Below the pieces are notes generated by a model. That model saw only the letters and a program-made list of their open reading frames with translations, was not told the origin of the DNA and made no database searches. 14,351 bases of DNA from the NCBI GenBank assembly GCA_902790885.1, contig CADATR010000032.1, positions 1 to 14,351 of the forward strand. Reading direction: 5' to 3'. The position numbers and the translations under genes are program-made. Origin of the DNA: an uncultured Eubacteriales bacterium. Its GTDB lineage: Bacteria > Bacillota_A > Clostridia > Peptostreptococcales > Anaerovoracaceae. Shown here in pieces: positions 12,354 through 14,351 of this stretch; within the stretch, counting starts at the first letter, position 1, and each line of letters starts with the position of its first letter.

Positions 12354-12827
12354 ATGAGCGAATTCACGCATTTTGATGAAAATGGCAATGCCCGCATGGT
12401 CGACGTTTCGGATAAGGACGTCACAAGAAGGAGCGCGACTGCACAGGGGACGATCTCTGTCAGCCGGGAAGTCATGGATGCCGTGCTTGGGAGAAAAGTG
12501 AAAAAGGGCGACGTCTTTACTGTAGCGCAGACTGCCGGGATCATGGGTACAAAGCGGACTTCCGACCTCATCCCTATGTGCCATCCTCTGAGTCTTACCA
12601 ACGCGGAGATCCGCTTTGAAACGGATGAAGAGGCCTGCACCATAACTGCATTCTGCACAGCTGTTACGGACGGGAAGACCGGAGTCGAAATGGAGGCTCT
12701 CACAGGTGTGAGCACGGCACTACTTACCGTATATGACATGTGCAAGGCCATCGACAAGAGAATGGTCATAAGCGATATACACCTTGTTTCGAAGACGGGA
12801 GGAAAAAGCGGAGACTTCAGATTCTGA
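12354..12827 (+). CDS. moaC: Cyclic pyranopterin monophosphate synthase MoaC
   Basis: The 157-aa protein matches MoaC throughout. MoaC converts the 3',8-cyclo-GTP product of MoaA into cyclic pyranopterin monophosphate (precursor Z), the first stable intermediate of molybdopterin. Catalytic residues known from E. coli MoaC are at the same positions: His77 (MCHPL), Asp128 and Lys131 (YDMCKAIDK), and Lys147 (SKTGGKSG). ATAQGTI and GTKRTSDLIPMCHPL are further family motifs. The gene begins 2 bp after the GlpA-like stop and is followed by a terminator before moaA, so MoaC and MoaA are neighbours but may be expressed from different promoters. Confidence 0.97.
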   Translation: MSEFTHFDENGNARMVDVSDKDVTRRSATAQGTISVSREVMDAVLGRKVKKGDVFTVAQTAGIMGTKRTSDLIPMCHPLSLTNAEIRFETDEEACTITAFCTAVTDGKTGVEMEALTGVSTALLTVYDMCKAIDKRMVISDIHLVSKTGGKSGDFRF

Positions 12828-12834
12828 CATTTAG

Positions 12835-12858
12835 GCTGTGCTGCATGCGCAGCTTTTT
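12835..12858 (+). terminator. Rho-independent terminator after moaC
   Basis: The stem GCTGTGC / GCGCAGC (12835-12841 and 12847-12853, one G-T pair) with a 5-nt loop is followed by TTTTT (12854-12858). It lies 7 bp after the moaC stop. The 7-bp stem is moderate, so some read-through to moaA is possible. Confidence 0.7.
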
Positions 12859-12883
12859 AGTGCTTATTACAAAAAGGAATATA

Positions 12884-12912
12884 TTAATTTCTTTTTATGG
12901 GTAAGCTATAAT
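12884..12912 (+). promoter_or_regulatory. Probable moaA promoter
   Basis: A perfect TATAAT at 12907-12912 lies 23 bp before the moaA start in an AT-rich stretch that stands out from the GC-rich surroundings. The -35 box is poor: TTAATT at 12884-12889 has the right 17-bp spacing but only three matches. Placement of the promoter is supported by the terminator just upstream. Confidence 0.5.
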
Positions 12913-12935
12913 ATAAAAAGTGGTAAAATCCAGAT

Positions 12936-13910
12936 ATGGTTGACAATTTTGGACGGAAAATAGAATACATGCGCGTCTCAATAACCGACAGATGCGACCT
13001 AAGGTGCAGGTACTGCATGCCTGACGGATGCGATAAAGTCCCGATGAGTCATATACTGACTTACGAGGAGATCGTCCGCATATGCAGAGCTGCGGCAGGG
13101 CTCGGGATAAGCCGAATAAAGATCACGGGCGGCGAGCCGTTCGTAAGGCTTGGATGCACCGGGCTTATGAGGAGCATCAAGGCTCTGGATGGGATAGATG
13201 AGGTCACTGTCACTACGAACGGACAGCAGCTTGAAAACTATATAGATGAGCTTAAGGATATAGGGATCGACGGAATAAACATAAGCCTGGATACTCTTGA
13301 TCCTGAAAAGTTTGAATGTATAACCGGAAGAGGAAAGCTTGAGAAGACCCTGCACGGAATGGAGCTCGCTGCAGAATCAGGAATAAAAACAAAGATCAAC
13401 GTGCTGCCGCAGAGGGGTTTCAACGAGGACGAGCTGACAGACCTTGCCGGACTTGCTGAAAAATATAACGTGGATGTCCGTTTCATCGAGCTGATGCCTG
13501 TCGGAGCCGCAAGCGCAGAAATGGGAATGGCGAATCCGGACATACTCAGAATGCTCATGGAAAGGTGGCCCGATCTTGAACCCGATCCGCAGACCCGAGG
13601 CAACGGCCCGGCGGTATACTACAAAAGCGAAAGCCTCAAGGGAGACATAGGCTTCATAAGCGCCATGCACGGCAAGTTCTGCGATCTGTGCAACAGGGTG
13701 AGGCTTACTTCTCAGGGACAGCTCAAGCCGTGTCTTTCCTATGACACAGGTACAGATCTCGTTCCGTTCCTTAAAGGAACGGATGATGAGCTCCGTGAGG
13801 CCCTGCGTGAGGCCATACTTAAAAAACCCGAAGCGCATTGCTTCGATAACATGGATCAGACAGCTGACGCTCACGCCGAGCACCGGCTGATGTCACAGAT
13901 AGGAGGATAA
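12936..13910 (+). CDS. moaA: GTP 3',8-cyclase MoaA (radical SAM)
   Basis: The 324-aa radical SAM enzyme turns GTP into 3',8-cyclo-7,8-dihydro-GTP, the first step of molybdopterin synthesis. The N-terminal cluster motif is Cys20-x3-Cys24-x2-Cys27 (CDLRCRYC), followed by ITGGEPFVR. The second, substrate-binding cluster uses Cys249-x2-Cys252 and Cys266 in the CDLCNRVRLTSQGQLKPCL segment. The protein ends in Gly-Gly (SQIGG), the catalytic tail of MoaA, so it is complete at both ends. The start at 12936 directly gives the conserved DNFGRKIEYMRVSITDRC beginning; its ribosome binding site (AGTGG) is weak. The next gene starts 4 bp after its stop. Identification is secure. Confidence 0.97.
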   Translation: MVDNFGRKIEYMRVSITDRCDLRCRYCMPDGCDKVPMSHILTYEEIVRICRAAAGLGISRIKITGGEPFVRLGCTGLMRSIKALDGIDEVTVTTNGQQLENYIDELKDIGIDGINISLDTLDPEKFECITGRGKLEKTLHGMELAAESGIKTKINVLPQRGFNEDELTDLAGLAEKYNVDVRFIELMPVGAASAEMGMANPDILRMLMERWPDLEPDPQTRGNGPAVYYKSESLKGDIGFISAMHGKFCDLCNRVRLTSQGQLKPCLSYDTGTDLVPFLKGTDDELREALREAILKKPEAHCFDNMDQTADAHAEHRLMSQIGG

Positions 13911-13914
13911 GAGA

Positions 13915-14351
13915 ATGGGAGATACCGGCCGCGTAGTTGCCGTATGCATAAGTGAAAAGAAGGGAACTCAGAAAACTGAGGTGCCGTCGATAAAGCTGGT
14001 GCCTGAATGGGGCATTGAGGGCGATGCTCACGCCGGCAAATGGCACAGGCAGGTTAGCCTGCTTTCCCTCGGAAAGATAGAGGAGTTCCGCGAAAGGGGC
14101 GCCGATGTGGAGTTCGGGGCGTTCGGTGAAAACATAGTTGCCGAGGGCTTTGACTTCCGCGCACTGCCTGTAGGCACCAGGTTCAGGATAGGCGATGCTC
14201 TGCTCGAGATGACGCAGATCGGCAAGGAGTGCCATTCGCACTGCGCTATCTATCATCAGGTAGGCGACTGCATCATGCCGAGAGAAGGCGTGTTCGCCGT
14301 GGTGATCGAGGGCGGCACTGTAAAGGCAGGCGATACCATCGAGATGATAGA
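13915..14351 (+). CDS. MOSC-domain protein (3'-partial), molybdenum/tungsten cofactor-related
   Basis: The frame starts at an ATG 4 bp after moaA with AGGAGG (13901-13906) well placed, and runs off the window after 145 residues. It has the MOSC pattern: an N-terminal strand VVAVCISEKKG, LVPEWGIEGDAHAGKWHRQVSLL, GAFGENI, LPVGTRFRIGDALLEMTQIGKECHSHC and a C-terminal VKAGDTIEM. Cys106 in GKECHSHC is at the conserved MOSC cysteine. MOSC proteins handle sulfur or pterin cofactor. In many Clostridia such a domain is followed by a MogA/MoaB-type adenylyltransferase, as a fusion or as the next gene; the window ends too early to tell. Its place directly after moaA supports a late step in cofactor maturation. 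Confidence 0.9.
   Translation, partial: MGDTGRVVAVCISEKKGTQKTEVPSIKLVPEWGIEGDAHAGKWHRQVSLLSLGKIEEFRERGADVEFGAFGENIVAEGFDFRALPVGTRFRIGDALLEMTQIGKECHSHCAIYHQVGDCIMPREGVFAVVIEGGTVKAGDTIEMI

Overview
The window comes from an anaerobic, moderately GC-rich bacterium, most likely a gut-type Clostridia/Bacillota. The reasons are inference: two aldehyde:ferredoxin oxidoreductase (AOR) family enzymes, a HydB/HndC-type NADH module, strong GGAGG ribosome binding sites and frequent AGG/ATA codons. Almost every gene concerns a molybdopterin (tungsten or molybdenum) oxidoreductase or its cofactor. No tRNA, rRNA, CRISPR array or mobile element was seen, and no gap between genes exceeds about 170 bp.

Region 1 (2-2369, + strand) is the 3' end of an operon: an AOR-family large subunit (5' end outside the window), a 75-aa two-cluster ferredoxin, a 77-aa MoaD/ThiS-like protein ending in Gly-Gly, and an unrecognised 67-aa protein that also ends in Gly-Gly. 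A perfect 24-bp palindrome (2405-2428) with a T-rich tail separates it from the next operon, which converges on it.

Region 2 (8164 down to 2476, - strand) is a compact six-gene operon: four-cluster polyferredoxin, a second AOR, a 94-aa MoaD-like protein, a NuoE-like subunit, a NuoF-like subunit and a HoxU/NuoG-N-terminal-like subunit. The last three form an NADH/FMN/Fe-S module of the kind found in electron-bifurcating hydrogenases. Together they suggest an aldehyde-oxidising (probably tungsten) enzyme that reduces NAD+ and possibly ferredoxin at once, like the bifurcating tungsten oxidoreductases described from human-gut-type anaerobes. A divergent LysR-type regulator (8331-9212) sits beside it and is the obvious candidate controller.

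Region 3 (9193-10814, - strand) holds a ThiF/MoeB/HesA-like adenylyltransferase, which could activate the Gly-Gly carrier proteins, coupled to a short FAD/NAD oxidoreductase. Region 4 (10921-14351, + strand) starts with a GlpA-like FAD dehydrogenase carrying a C-terminal BFD-type [2Fe-2S] domain, then moaC, moaA and a MOSC-domain protein cut by the window end. The two divergent FAD genes appear to share a face-to-face promoter whose two -35 boxes are the arms of one palindrome (10851-10867).

Working model: moaA/moaC start pterin synthesis; the MoaD-like carriers, charged by the ThiF-like protein, bring sulfur; the MOSC protein may act late in cofactor maturation; and the two AOR modules use the product. 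moaE, moeA, mogA and tungstate/molybdate transport genes are not in view.
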